This document shows, in pieces, positions 34,798 through 41,851 of a DNA stretch of 64,000 nucleotides. Below the pieces are notes generated by a model that worked only from the letters and a program-made list of their open reading frames with translations, did no database searches and was not told the origin of the DNA. The position numbers and the translations under genes are program-made. How positions within the stretch are numbered: position 1 is the first letter of the stretch; every line of letters starts with the position of its first letter. The DNA comes from Vreelandella halophila (GTDB lineage Bacteria > Pseudomonadota > Gammaproteobacteria > Pseudomonadales > Oleiphilaceae). The stretch spans positions 1,910,948 through 1,974,947 of the forward strand of contig NZ_JACHUZ010000013.1 in assembly GCF_019903425.1 (NCBI RefSeq). The letters run 5' to 3'.

Positions 34798-34925
34798 TGG
34801 CGCGTGTCCACTTTTTTGGGGGAACTCCACCGCCCAAAGCGCTGCCGCGCCTTGGGTTCCCTTCGCAACCTCCGGCCGCAACTGAGCTTCGGCATTATGC
34901 CCATCTCAGCTGCACCGTCTTGCCG

Positions 34926-34953
34926 TATTAACGCTTGACGTTATTAACGCGTT
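34926..34953 (+). promoter_or_regulatory. Candidate higBA promoter/operator
   Basis: TATTAACGC occurs twice (34926-34934 and 34942-34950), 16 bp apart, the second inside the palindrome AACGCGTT (34946-34953). TTGACG (34935-34940) between them could be the -35 element. HigA-type antitoxins repress by binding such repeats; the start codon is only about 17 bp further. Confidence 0.5.
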
Positions 34954-34969
34954 GCGTCACTATTGAATC

Positions 34970-35248
34970 ATGATCATCTCGTTCAAGTGTAGGGATACCG
35001 AGAAACTGGCCAGCGGGCGTCGCGTTAAACGCTTTGTGAATTTTGAGCGGGTTGCGCTGAGGAAGCTCCGCCAGCTTCAACTCGCAAACCAGTTGGAGGA
35101 TCTTAAAGTACCGCCCGGCAATAGGTTGGAAGCTTTGAGTGGTGATCGCCGAGGCGAGTACAGCATCCGGATTAACCAGCAATTTCGATTGTGCTTCCGG
35201 TGGACGAAAGCTGGCGCGGAAGATGTCGAAATCGTTGATTACCATTAA
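34970..35248 (+). CDS. higB: HigB/RelE-family toxin, cassette 8
   Basis: 92 residues. KRFVNFERVALRKLRQLQLA, then LEALSGDRRGEYSIRINQQFRLCFRW and VEIVDYH at the C-terminus match the plasmid-maintenance (HigB/RelE) toxin pattern: a ribosome-dependent mRNA endonuclease. The toxin gene comes first, as is usual for higBA. It is followed after 11 bp by higA. Toxin-antitoxin cassettes are common in large integrons, where they are thought to stabilise arrays. Confidence 0.92.
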   Translation: MIISFKCRDTEKLASGRRVKRFVNFERVALRKLRQLQLANQLEDLKVPPGNRLEALSGDRRGEYSIRINQQFRLCFRWTKAGAEDVEIVDYH

Positions 35249-35259
35249 GGGGGTGACTT

Positions 35260-35574
35260 ATGCGCGATATTGATCCTGTAACGCCTGGCGAGTTGCTGAA
35301 GGAAGAGTTTCTTGAGCCTATGGGGATCTCACAGTATCGCCTAGCCAAAGAAATTGGAGTGCCGGCCCAGCGTATTGGACAGATCATTGTCGGGAAGCGC
35401 TCTATAACCGCCGATACGGATCTGCGACTGTGTCGTTTCTTTGGGCTATCCAATGGCTATTGGCTTCGGGCGCAAGCTGCTTACGATACTGAGGTGACTG
35501 AAGATGCTTTGGCCGAGCAGCTGAGCAATATTCGACCCTGGAATTCGGGCTCACCCACAGATCGTAGGGCATAA
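35260..35574 (+). CDS. higA: HigA-family antitoxin, cassette 8
   Basis: 104 residues. DIDPVTPGELLKEEFLEPMGISQYRLAKEIGVPAQRIGQIIVGKRSIT is the XRE-type helix-turn-helix with the typical HigA PGE.L.EEF start, then LCRFFGLSNGYWLRAQAAYD. It neutralises HigB and represses the operon. The stop TAA lies in the attC R'' box. Ribosome site AAGGGGG precedes the ATG. Confidence 0.95.
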   Translation: MRDIDPVTPGELLKEEFLEPMGISQYRLAKEIGVPAQRIGQIIVGKRSITADTDLRLCRFFGLSNGYWLRAQAAYDTEVTEDALAEQLSNIRPWNSGSPTDRRA

Positions 35575-35620
35575 CCAGTCGCGTCACGCGGACGCGCACC
35601 GGTGCGCTTCGCCGTTATGT
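35569..35620 (+). other. attC recombination site 8 (last of array)
   Basis: R'' GCATAAC (35569-35575) complements TTATGC at 34895. R' is GTTATGT (35614-35620). This short 52-bp site shares CCAGTCGCGT and GCGGACG with attC 1. No ACATAAC box was found further right, so this ends the visible array. Confidence 0.92.
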
Positions 35621-35684
35621 ATAGGTGAACCCACATGGAAATAGGTGCATGGAAGCTGCTGAGTACACCGTTAAAAGGGTCGTT

Positions 35685-36134
35685 TTAGGCACTGTCGCTT
35701 CCTTTATAAGTGCGTGCTTTGAGCTGAATGCCTAGACTCTCGATCTTTTCGCTGGCGTCTCCCCGCATGAGTTTCAGCAATTCGGCCCTGGCAGTTTTAT
35801 TGTCCATTCCACGGCTTTCCAAGTGGGCCAGCAATTTACCGAATACCTGGCGTCGTTTCAGTCCCGACCGGGATGTATCTCGTCGGTCTGAGAAAAAGTC
35901 CATCAGGGTTGAACCACATACACAGTTGCGAAACAGTTCAACCACCGGGCGTTCGTCATCGTCGTAACCGAGCTTGAGACCGGATCGGCCAGCAATGTCA
36001 TCTGACTGTTGCACAAAATCCTGCGGTGACCGGTAAACGCGGCCGCAAGTGGCGCATTTCTTGGGAAAAGAACTGTCAGACAGGGCTTTGAGCCCTTCGA
36101 ACAATTCCTCCTCTTTGGAGGGGGTGTTGCTCAT
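35685..36134 (-). CDS. Zinc-ribbon-like protein, unknown function
   Basis: 149 residues from ATG 36134 (MSNTPSKEEELFEGL); the upstream extension of the frame runs through repeats and is unlikely to be coding. CATCGRVY at about 28-35 and FRNCVCGSTLMDFFSDRR further on give two Cys pairs as in a zinc ribbon. The C-terminus (KTARAELLKLMRGDASEKIESLGIQLKART) is helical and charged. Leftward, opposite to the cassette genes. It sits just after the last attC, flanked by GTTTTAGGCA repeats (35682 and 36379). Not recognised. Confidence 0.6.
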   Translation of the reverse strand: MSNTPSKEEELFEGLKALSDSSFPKKCATCGRVYRSPQDFVQQSDDIAGRSGLKLGYDDDERPVVELFRNCVCGSTLMDFFSDRRDTSRSGLKRRQVFGKLLAHLESRGMDNKTARAELLKLMRGDASEKIESLGIQLKARTYKGSDSA

Positions 36135-36478
36135 AATGATTATTCTCCACTCCCTCGGGCTTTTTGGCGTTGAGGGGCGGAAACGCCCGAGTGCTACAGG
36201 GATGATTATTCTCAGTCTAGCATTGGCTCGTAAACAGGAAAGAAAGCGCCAGCGGGCAGCCGAGCCGATGGCGCTGACCATCAATGGCCGCTTTCTGGTG
36301 CGCAACGATCGCCTCCATGTGCCGGCATCAGAGGATGACTAACCACTCGGCATGGAGTCTGCTCGCACTGGGATGGTAGTTTTAGGCAGTGGGGAGTTCT
36401 CTCCATGGCGTCTATGGGTCAAAAGCACCTGGACGCCTAGGGCATTTAAGGACGTTCTGGATCAGAAAGGAGTCCAGC
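36135..36478. other. Gene-poor stretch with repeats before the thioesterase
   Basis: ATGATTATTCTC is repeated at 36136-36147 and 36202-36213, around an inverted repeat CTCGGGC (36154-36160) / GCCCGAG (36185-36191). A rightward frame with natural-looking codons runs from about 36220 to 36342 (ending HVPASEDD) but has no start or homology I can name and may be a gene remnant. GTTTTAGGCA at 36379-36388 repeats the copy at 35682. Confidence 0.4.
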
Positions 36479-36886
36479 ATGAGTAACGAACCTCAGGGAT
36501 TTGAGCCTCTTTCCCGTACAAGCCCGTTCACGGATCTGCTTGGCCCGATCTATCAGAAAAAGGATCCCTCCGGTCTGATCATTGGTCTCAGGGTCGAGGA
36601 AAAGCACTGCAATGCCCGGGGTATCGCTCATGGCGGCGTACTGGGCACGCTGGCAGACATCGCGATGGGCTACAGCGCTGCATTCTCGACGGAACCGCCG
36701 ACGCCGATCGTGACGGCAAGCCAGACCATGGATTATGTGGGTAAGGCGGAAAAGGGCGACTGGGTTGAGGTCTATACGGACGTCCAGAAAGTCGGCGGCA
36801 GCATGGCGTTCGCGAACTGCTATTTTCATGTCGGCTCGAAGCGGATCGCGAGAGCCAGTGCTGTATTCAGCGTCATCGCCTCATGA
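36479..36886 (+). CDS. PaaI-family hotdog thioesterase
   Basis: 135 residues from ATG 36479 with AAAGGAG upstream. The hotdog core KHCNARGIAHGGVLGTLADIAMGY contains the HGG turn and the Asp of the active-site helix. VTASQTMDYVGKAEKGDW follows on the sheet. These enzymes hydrolyse acyl-CoA thioesters. The exact acyl group is unknown. Transcribed alone. Confidence 0.88.
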   Translation: MSNEPQGFEPLSRTSPFTDLLGPIYQKKDPSGLIIGLRVEEKHCNARGIAHGGVLGTLADIAMGYSAAFSTEPPTPIVTASQTMDYVGKAEKGDWVEVYTDVQKVGGSMAFANCYFHVGSKRIARASAVFSVIAS

Positions 36887-37004
36887 TCAGTTCGTCCAGA
36901 TCCGTTCACGGCTTTGCGGGCGCGTTGCTGCGCGTGTTGTTCTAAGCACAGCGTGACCCGTGACGCCCCAGCAGGTGTTATTTGTGCCAACCAGGGAGGC
37001 ATTT

Positions 37005-37403
37005 ATGCATTATGGAAGCTGCCTTTGCGGCAATGTTCAGTACCGGTACTCCGGGACCATTGATGAGGTGTCCCGTTGCCACTGTACGGAGTGCCAGAAA
37101 GCATCAGGGTCGGCGTTCGTCGCCGTGGCGCCGATCGAGAGTCAGTACTTCGAGATCCTGAAGGGAGAGGAGTTCCTGAAGGAATTCAGGGCTACACCCC
37201 AGAAAGCGAGGGTGTTCTGCAGTAATTGCGGATCCCCACTGTACAGTGCCCGCGATGATGCGCCGGAGTCCAAGCGCTTGCGAATCGGCACCCTGGATAC
37301 GGCACTGAACCCCTCACATCAATACCAGGGTTTTGTTTCAGAAAAGCCCTCCTGGTATGGGGTGTCGGATGCCTGGCCGCAGTATGAAAGGTTTCCGGGG
37401 TAG
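37005..37403 (+). CDS. GFA-family (glutathione-dependent formaldehyde-activating-like) protein
   Basis: 132 residues from ATG 37005 with AGGGAGG upstream. Zinc-binding Cys pattern: GSCLCGNVQY, CHCTECQKASGSAF and FCSNCGSPLY, the standard GFA/CENP-V layout. Members bind zinc and often glutathione; most have no proven reaction. The C-terminus PSWYGVSDAWPQYERFP is family-typical. Confidence 0.9.
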   Translation: MHYGSCLCGNVQYRYSGTIDEVSRCHCTECQKASGSAFVAVAPIESQYFEILKGEEFLKEFRATPQKARVFCSNCGSPLYSARDDAPESKRLRIGTLDTALNPSHQYQGFVSEKPSWYGVSDAWPQYERFPG

Positions 37404-37481
37404 GGAGTCCTGGCGTATACCGGCAATTCCTGCGTCGCGCCGGTAAGCTCAGCATCATGGATAGAAAGGGTATTAATTGAG

Positions 37482-37883
37482 ATGGTCGACATAATACTCA
37501 CTGCAATAGTCGTCCTCGTGATCCTGACGGTTATTTACAGGGTCCTACCGCACCGGGAGCTTGGAGCCAAAAAGCCAATGCTGGCGTTTTTCCCCAAATA
37601 CAGGAATCAGGTAGCCAGCCCGGAGTCCGATGACCAGGTAGAGCAGACAATGGCCTCGCTGGGGTTTAAGAAGAGCAAAAGTCGAGGTGGTGTAACGGAG
37701 TATTCGCGAGGCTCTGTCGTTGGTGACCTATCGATCAAGCTCAGTAAGGTGAAAGTTACTTTCCATCCGGTAAGCAACGGCAAGCTCCCGTTCGCTGTGG
37801 AAGCCGCCTGGGTTGTTGCGTTTGATACGGGCGACCACTGGCAGTTTACGAAAGAGCTGGGGGATAAGCTCGAGAGCGGGTAG
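37482..37883 (+). CDS. Membrane-anchored small protein, unknown function
   Basis: 133 residues. One N-terminal helix (about 3-19) is followed by a soluble domain of mixed strand and helix (ASLGFKKSKSRGGVTEYSRG, then LSKVKVTFHPV). I do not recognise a family. No strong ribosome site beyond a GAG-containing stretch. Single gene between GFA and the Lrp regulator. Confidence 0.6.
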   Translation: MVDIILTAIVVLVILTVIYRVLPHRELGAKKPMLAFFPKYRNQVASPESDDQVEQTMASLGFKKSKSRGGVTEYSRGSVVGDLSIKLSKVKVTFHPVSNGKLPFAVEAAWVVAFDTGDHWQFTKELGDKLESG

Positions 37884-37984
37884 CAGTCATTCCTCTGGTA
37901 ATTCTTCTTTCTTCTGGAGCCGGCTTAGTAGGAAATAGTTAGGGGAGACGCCGGCAGCTCAAACCAGCGACCGGGTTCGCTTGC

Positions 37985-38428
37985 TCAGGCGCGCTCGTCT
38001 TTGGGCGACCCCATCACGAGATAGGTCGTAATGGCACTGACATGGGGATGCGTGCCCAGAACCTCCGTATGGAAGTGTTTATAGCCGGCAAGGTCCCGAC
38101 ATTCGATCCGCAATAGATATTCGAACGCTCCGGCAACATTGTGGCATTCCACCACTTCTCCGGAGTCCTGCATCGCGCGTTCGAACTCCTCCAGGGCCGC
38201 CTTTGTATGGGATGAGAGGGACACACTGACGTACGCCGCAAACCCGCGATCCATACTTTCCGGGTCCGTGACAACACGGTACCCGCGTATCACACCCGTT
38301 CGCTCAAGTTCCTGGACTCGGCGCAGACAGGTCGAAGGCGACAGATTGACTCGCTGAGCGAGCTCCACATTGCTGATTCGTCCGTCTTTCTTGAGTTCCT
38401 GCAATATTCGGTAGTCAGAGCGGTCCAT
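37985..38428 (-). CDS. Lrp/AsnC-family transcriptional regulator
   Basis: 147 residues from ATG 38428 (MDRSDYRILQELKKDGRIS, the usual Lrp start); ATG 38446 is an alternative. HTH NVELAQRVNLSPSTCLRRVQELE is followed by the RAM ligand domain ending HPHVSAITTYLVMG. It is divergent from a LysE exporter with about 110 bp between, the classic regulator-exporter pair for amino-acid efflux. Operator-like repeats lie in between. Confidence 0.92.
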   Translation of the reverse strand: MDRSDYRILQELKKDGRISNVELAQRVNLSPSTCLRRVQELERTGVIRGYRVVTDPESMDRGFAAYVSVSLSSHTKAALEEFERAMQDSGEVVECHNVAGAFEYLLRIECRDLAGYKHFHTEVLGTHPHVSAITTYLVMGSPKDERA

Positions 38429-38431
38429 AGT

Positions 38432-38485
38432 GGTCACATATTGCATTATGTGTTTTTGAGTAACCGAATTAGGTCACTAATTGCA
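38432..38485. promoter_or_regulatory. Putative Lrp-type operators between regulator and exporter
   Basis: GGTCACATATTGCA (38432-38445) and GGTCACTAATTGCA (38472-38485) are direct repeats with two mismatches, starts 40 bp apart, about four helical turns. The first overlaps a palindrome CACATA-6-TATGTG (38435-38452). Multi-site, phased binding is typical for Lrp-family octamers. Confidence 0.55.
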
Positions 38486-38537
38486 CATTATATTCGATAA
38501 AATTGCAGAAAGTGAATCGTTGGTGGAGTTTTTCGTC

Positions 38538-39134
38538 ATGAGCCCTTCCTTGCTGACCGCTCTTTTCGGTTTTGCTTTCGTGACCACGGCTACTCCGGGC
38601 CCGAACAACCTGATGCTGCTTGCCTCCGGCGCGAACTTCGGGTTCAGAAGAACCCTCCCGCATATGACCGGCATTGTCGTCGGGCTTGCCGTGTTAACGC
38701 TGCTGGCTGGGTTCGGGTTGATGGCGCTGTTCGAGGCCGTGCCGGCCTTGCGAACAACACTCCAGGTCTTTTGTATTGGTTATCTGTTCTGGCTCGCGTG
38801 GAAGGTAGCCACTGCAGCGCCATTGAAAGAGGCCTCGTCCCCCGGTCGGCCTATGACCTTTCTGCAGGCTGCAGCATTTCAGTGGGTGAATCCCAAGGCT
38901 TGGGCAATCGGTTTATCAGCGATCACCGTCTATGCACCTGACCGCTCACTTTTATCCGTGACGCTTGTAGCCGTCGCTTTCACGGTCGCCTGTTTTCCCG
39001 CGAGTTCAATGTGGGCCTGGATGGGCACCGTCATCCGCCAATGGCTGTCGAATGAACGCCGCCGCCAGATATTCAATATCACCATGGCAGCCTTGCTAAT
39101 CGGAACGCTTTACCCGGTGCTGAGGAGCCTTTGA
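38538..39134 (+). CDS. LysE/RhtB-family exporter paired with the Lrp regulator
   Basis: 198 residues from ATG 38538 with GGAG about nine bases upstream. TTATPGPNNLMLLASGANFGFRR is the family signature; six hydrophobic segments follow, with QWVNPKAWAIGLSAITVY in the middle. Probably amino-acid efflux controlled by the divergent Lrp protein. It is not the same as the cassette LysE at 29 kb: the two differ widely in sequence and base composition. Confidence 0.9.
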   Translation: MSPSLLTALFGFAFVTTATPGPNNLMLLASGANFGFRRTLPHMTGIVVGLAVLTLLAGFGLMALFEAVPALRTTLQVFCIGYLFWLAWKVATAAPLKEASSPGRPMTFLQAAAFQWVNPKAWAIGLSAITVYAPDRSLLSVTLVAVAFTVACFPASSMWAWMGTVIRQWLSNERRRQIFNITMAALLIGTLYPVLRSL

Positions 39135-39203
39135 GTGTCCAGAAATGAGGCGGCATTCGAGCCACTTCGGGCGGGTGGCCAGCGGTGGTGGAATGCTTGC
39201 CTG

Positions 39204-40382
39204 TTACAACACCAGCGTGGAAGCCAGGAACAGCATCAGTCCCATGCCGATGATGTCGGTGAAGGTGGTCAGGAAAATGCTGCTGGCGGTGGCGGGATCC
39301 GCCCCGAAGCGCTGCAGCAGCAACGGCACGGCAACGCCGAAGATGCCGCTGCCCATACAGGCGCCGATCATGGCGATGAAGATGACGAAACCGAGCATGG
39401 CCGGGTTGGCGGAGTCGGTCGAGACGGCATAGGCAAACATGGCAACGCCGGCGATCACGCCCACGGCGGCACCGTTGAGCGCGCCCAGGAGGATCTCCTT
39501 ACGCAGCAATCGGCTGGTCGGGTAGTCCTGTATCTTGCCGAGGGTGATGCCGCGCAGGGTGATCGCCAGTGCCTGGCAGCCGGTGTTGCCGCTCTGGCCC
39601 GCGAGCACGGGCAGGAAGGCGGCCAGGGCAACGATCTGCGCGATGGTGCTCTCAAACATCCCGACCACGAAAGCCGCTGCGAAGGCGGTGATCAGGTTCA
39701 CCTGCAGCCAGGGGTGGCGCATGCGGAAGGCGGCGAGCACCGGCGTGTTGATCTGCTCTTCCTTCGCCACACCATACTGGGAGCCGGCTTGGGCGCTGAG
39801 CTCCGAGGCGAGGCGCTCATACAGCTTCCAGCCACGCACTTCTCCCACCACGCGCTGCTGATCGTCCACCACCGGGTAAATGCGGTAGTGGCGTTGCTGC
39901 ACTTCGTCGATCGCCTCATCGAGAGGGGTATCCTGCCGGAAGGCGAAGGGCTCGCGGACCATGATGCTGGCCAGGGTCTCGGAGGGCTTGGCGAGGATCA
40001 GGTCGCGCATGCCTACAACCCCCGCCAGGCGATCGGCCTCGGTCACGAACATGTAGCTGATCCCGGAGACGTCGGAGCTCTTCACCATGAAGGTCAGTGC
40101 TTCGGCGACGGTGTAGTCAGCGGGCAGCGTTGCCGTCGGCGGTGTCATCAGCTCTCCAACGGTCTCCTCCATGCCGGAGAGAACGGCGCGGGTGGCCGCC
40201 TCGCCAGGCGCGGCCGCTTCGCCCATATGGGAGGCGATGGTTACAGCCTGTTCTGAAGGCAGTCCCGAGAGGATGAACTGGATATCGTCCGCCGGCAGCC
40301 GAACCAGTTCCTCGGCGGCGTCCAGCGGGGTCTGCTCACGGATATGCTCAACCCGCTCGTTCAGGTCCATACTCTGCGACAT
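39204..40382 (-). CDS. mgtE: MgtE-family magnesium transporter
   Basis: 392 residues. A short N-domain (about 1-75) precedes two CBS domains (VGELMTPPTATLPADYTVAEAL and ASIMVREPFAFRQDTPLDEAI), then five membrane helices with LPVLAGQSGNTGCQALAITLRG and the C-terminal FLTTFTDIIGMGLML. MgtE channels gate Mg2+ entry by sensing cytosolic Mg2+ in N and CBS domains. The N-domain is shorter than the usual about 130 residues, so gating may differ. Confidence 0.92.
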   Translation of the reverse strand: MSQSMDLNERVEHIREQTPLDAAEELVRLPADDIQFILSGLPSEQAVTIASHMGEAAAPGEAATRAVLSGMEETVGELMTPPTATLPADYTVAEALTFMVKSSDVSGISYMFVTEADRLAGVVGMRDLILAKPSETLASIMVREPFAFRQDTPLDEAIDEVQQRHYRIYPVVDDQQRVVGEVRGWKLYERLASELSAQAGSQYGVAKEEQINTPVLAAFRMRHPWLQVNLITAFAAAFVVGMFESTIAQIVALAAFLPVLAGQSGNTGCQALAITLRGITLGKIQDYPTSRLLRKEILLGALNGAAVGVIAGVAMFAYAVSTDSANPAMLGFVIFIAMIGACMGSGIFGVAVPLLLQRFGADPATASSIFLTTFTDIIGMGLMLFLASTLVL

Positions 40383-40585
40383 GTCTGGCTCCAGTTTGTC
40401 AGTCTTTGATCAGACTATAACAGGCTGATCGATGCGGTGTTTGAATTACGGTACGCACTTCAGGCCCTGCCGCACCGACAGTGATGCCAGGCATTATTGT
40501 CAGTTCTGATTTGAGGTTTCCGCCCCGGACAGGTATAAGGCGCACGGGCATTATTGGCCTGCACAGGCTAATCTTTGTGAAAGCT

Positions 40586-41803
40586 ATGCTGTTGGATGAG
40601 AGCGGTGAAAGGGCACGCGGTCTGTATCAGAAGACCCCCGTCTCGGAAACCTGGAGGTCAGTCAGGCTGATGTTTTCCTATCTGGCAATCCGTGGTCGTA
40701 GAGTGCGCTACCGATATGGGCTTCTGCCCGCAGAGTGGCGGGAGGCGTTCCACGAGTATCAGCGTCTTCTGGCGCGGCGCTTCGCCGTAGTCTCCGCCCT
40801 GATGGGGTTGATCATCTTTCCCTTCTTCCAGGTAGTGGAGTTGTGGCCACAGCTGGGGTTGCTGGATCACTGGTGGAACCATCTTGGCTGGCGAATCCTG
40901 CCCATGGTGGCGGCCATTGGCATTCTTTTTCTGCGCTGGCGTGTGCCGGATGGCCTCTGGCCGCGGGCCATGCTGATCCTGTACGCGCTGTCAGGCATGG
41001 TCATGATGACCGGTATGGTCGCGGACAATATGCTGGAACCGAATGGCACTCACGCCTTCCTGAGTAAGGGGTTGGTCGTCGTTGTCGCATTGGTTGCGGT
41101 ATTGGCAACGGCTGGCGCCCGGGATCTGATTCTGGTCTATGGTGTGCCGCTTGCGGCCATGTCTTTCGTCGTGGTACGCGCATCGGTGGCGCCGGTTGAG
41201 GTATTTCTCCTGTTTATTCACCCACTCATCATGATGGTGATTGGCCTGGTGATGTCGGAGGTTCTTTACCGGGTTCGCCTTGAGGCTTTTATGGCGCGTC
41301 AGCAACTCGAACAGAGCGCCAGTACGGATGTGCTCACCGGTCTGGCCAACCGGCGCGCCTTTGATGCCAGGCTCGAGGCGGAGCATGCACGCTGCCGGAG
41401 GCAGGGCACCTCCTACGCACTGATCATGGCGGATCTGGATCATTTCAAGCATGTTAACGACACTCATGGCCATGATGTTGGGGATGAGGTGCTCACTGAG
41501 CTGGCGCAGCGGCTGAAGGGCGCTCTGCGCACCGAGGATGAGCTGGGACGCTGGGGCGGTGAGGAGTTCATGGTGCTTCTGCGTGACGGCGGGCAGCATG
41601 AGGCCGAGCCGGTGGCGGAGAAGCTGCGACTGGCCGTGGCGGACACGCCTTTCCACACCAGTGCCGGGCCACTGTCGATTACCACCAGCCTCGGTATTGC
41701 CGTATTCAACGGCGAGGAGATGCCGAGCATGGTGGCTAGACGTGCGGATCTTGCGCTGTATGCCGCCAAGGAGAATGGCCGGAACCGGTGTGAGTCCGCC
41801 TAG
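40586..41803 (+). CDS. Membrane-bound diguanylate cyclase (GGDEF)
   Basis: 405 residues from ATG 40586; ATG 40481 is an alternative. Six predicted membrane helices (about 50-230) form the sensor part. The GGDEF domain has STDVLTGLANRRAFDARL, ALIMADLDHFKHVNDTHGHDVGDEVL and the active motif GGEEF in RWGGEEFMVLL. It should make c-di-GMP. No RxxD inhibition site is obvious upstream of GGEEF. No EAL partner nearby. Confidence 0.92.
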   Translation: MLLDESGERARGLYQKTPVSETWRSVRLMFSYLAIRGRRVRYRYGLLPAEWREAFHEYQRLLARRFAVVSALMGLIIFPFFQVVELWPQLGLLDHWWNHLGWRILPMVAAIGILFLRWRVPDGLWPRAMLILYALSGMVMMTGMVADNMLEPNGTHAFLSKGLVVVVALVAVLATAGARDLILVYGVPLAAMSFVVVRASVAPVEVFLLFIHPLIMMVIGLVMSEVLYRVRLEAFMARQQLEQSASTDVLTGLANRRAFDARLEAEHARCRRQGTSYALIMADLDHFKHVNDTHGHDVGDEVLTELAQRLKGALRTEDELGRWGGEEFMVLLRDGGQHEAEPVAEKLRLAVADTPFHTSAGPLSITTSLGIAVFNGEEMPSMVARRADLALYAAKENGRNRCESA

Positions 41804-41851
41804 TTGTTGATGCTGATAGTGGTGAGTAGGGTCAGTAGGCCCGGGCGCGGT

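Larger units (their letters stand above)
33557..34832 (+). mobile_element. IS3-family insertion sequence, 1270 bp, with 3-bp target duplication
   Basis: The element spans 33560-34829. Ends TGGAGTTCCCCCA and TGGGGGAACTCCA-type are inverted repeats continuing imperfectly to GTGGACACGC / ATGGACACGC. The target duplication is CCG at 33557-33559 and 34830-34832. It encodes orfA and orfB in overlapping phases with an A_AAA_AAG slip site, as in IS3-family elements. Both ends and both frames look intact, so it may be active. It reads in the same direction as the cassettes. Confidence 0.93.
33534..34900 (+). other. attC recombination site 7, split by an IS3-family insertion
   Basis: R'' CCATAAC (33534-33540) complements GTTATGG at 32522. 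After removing the IS (33560-34829) and one CCG copy, the rest of the site (34833-34900) ends in R' ATTATGC (34894-34900), again with A for G. The joined site would be 94 bp. Recombination here should be blocked while the IS is present. Confidence 0.83.
28954..35620 (+). mobile_element. Integron gene-cassette array of eight cassettes without integrase in the window
   Basis: Eight cassettes follow head to tail: 28955-29653, 29654-30409, 30410-30859, 30860-31662, 31663-32121, 32122-32522, 32523-34894 and 34895-35614. Each starts with TTRRRY-like bases and ends in an imperfect hairpin with R'' and R' boxes. The R'' box at each cassette end is the exact reverse complement of the 7-mer at its own start (for example GTTATAC at 29653 and GTATAAC at 30345), as expected from a circular intermediate; at two sites the G before the cut is A. 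All genes read rightward. No tyrosine recombinase is encoded within the window. Confidence 0.93.

Noticed and set aside
35960-35975. TCGTAAC as an R'' box after the last cassette
   Set aside because: It lies within the zinc-ribbon coding frame and has no partner R' in range.
36333-36388. Possible ninth attC (GACTAAC at 36336, GTTTTAGGC at 36379)
   Set aside because: The R''-like box does not complement the start of the segment (TTATGT at 35615), and no convincing stem joins the two boxes.
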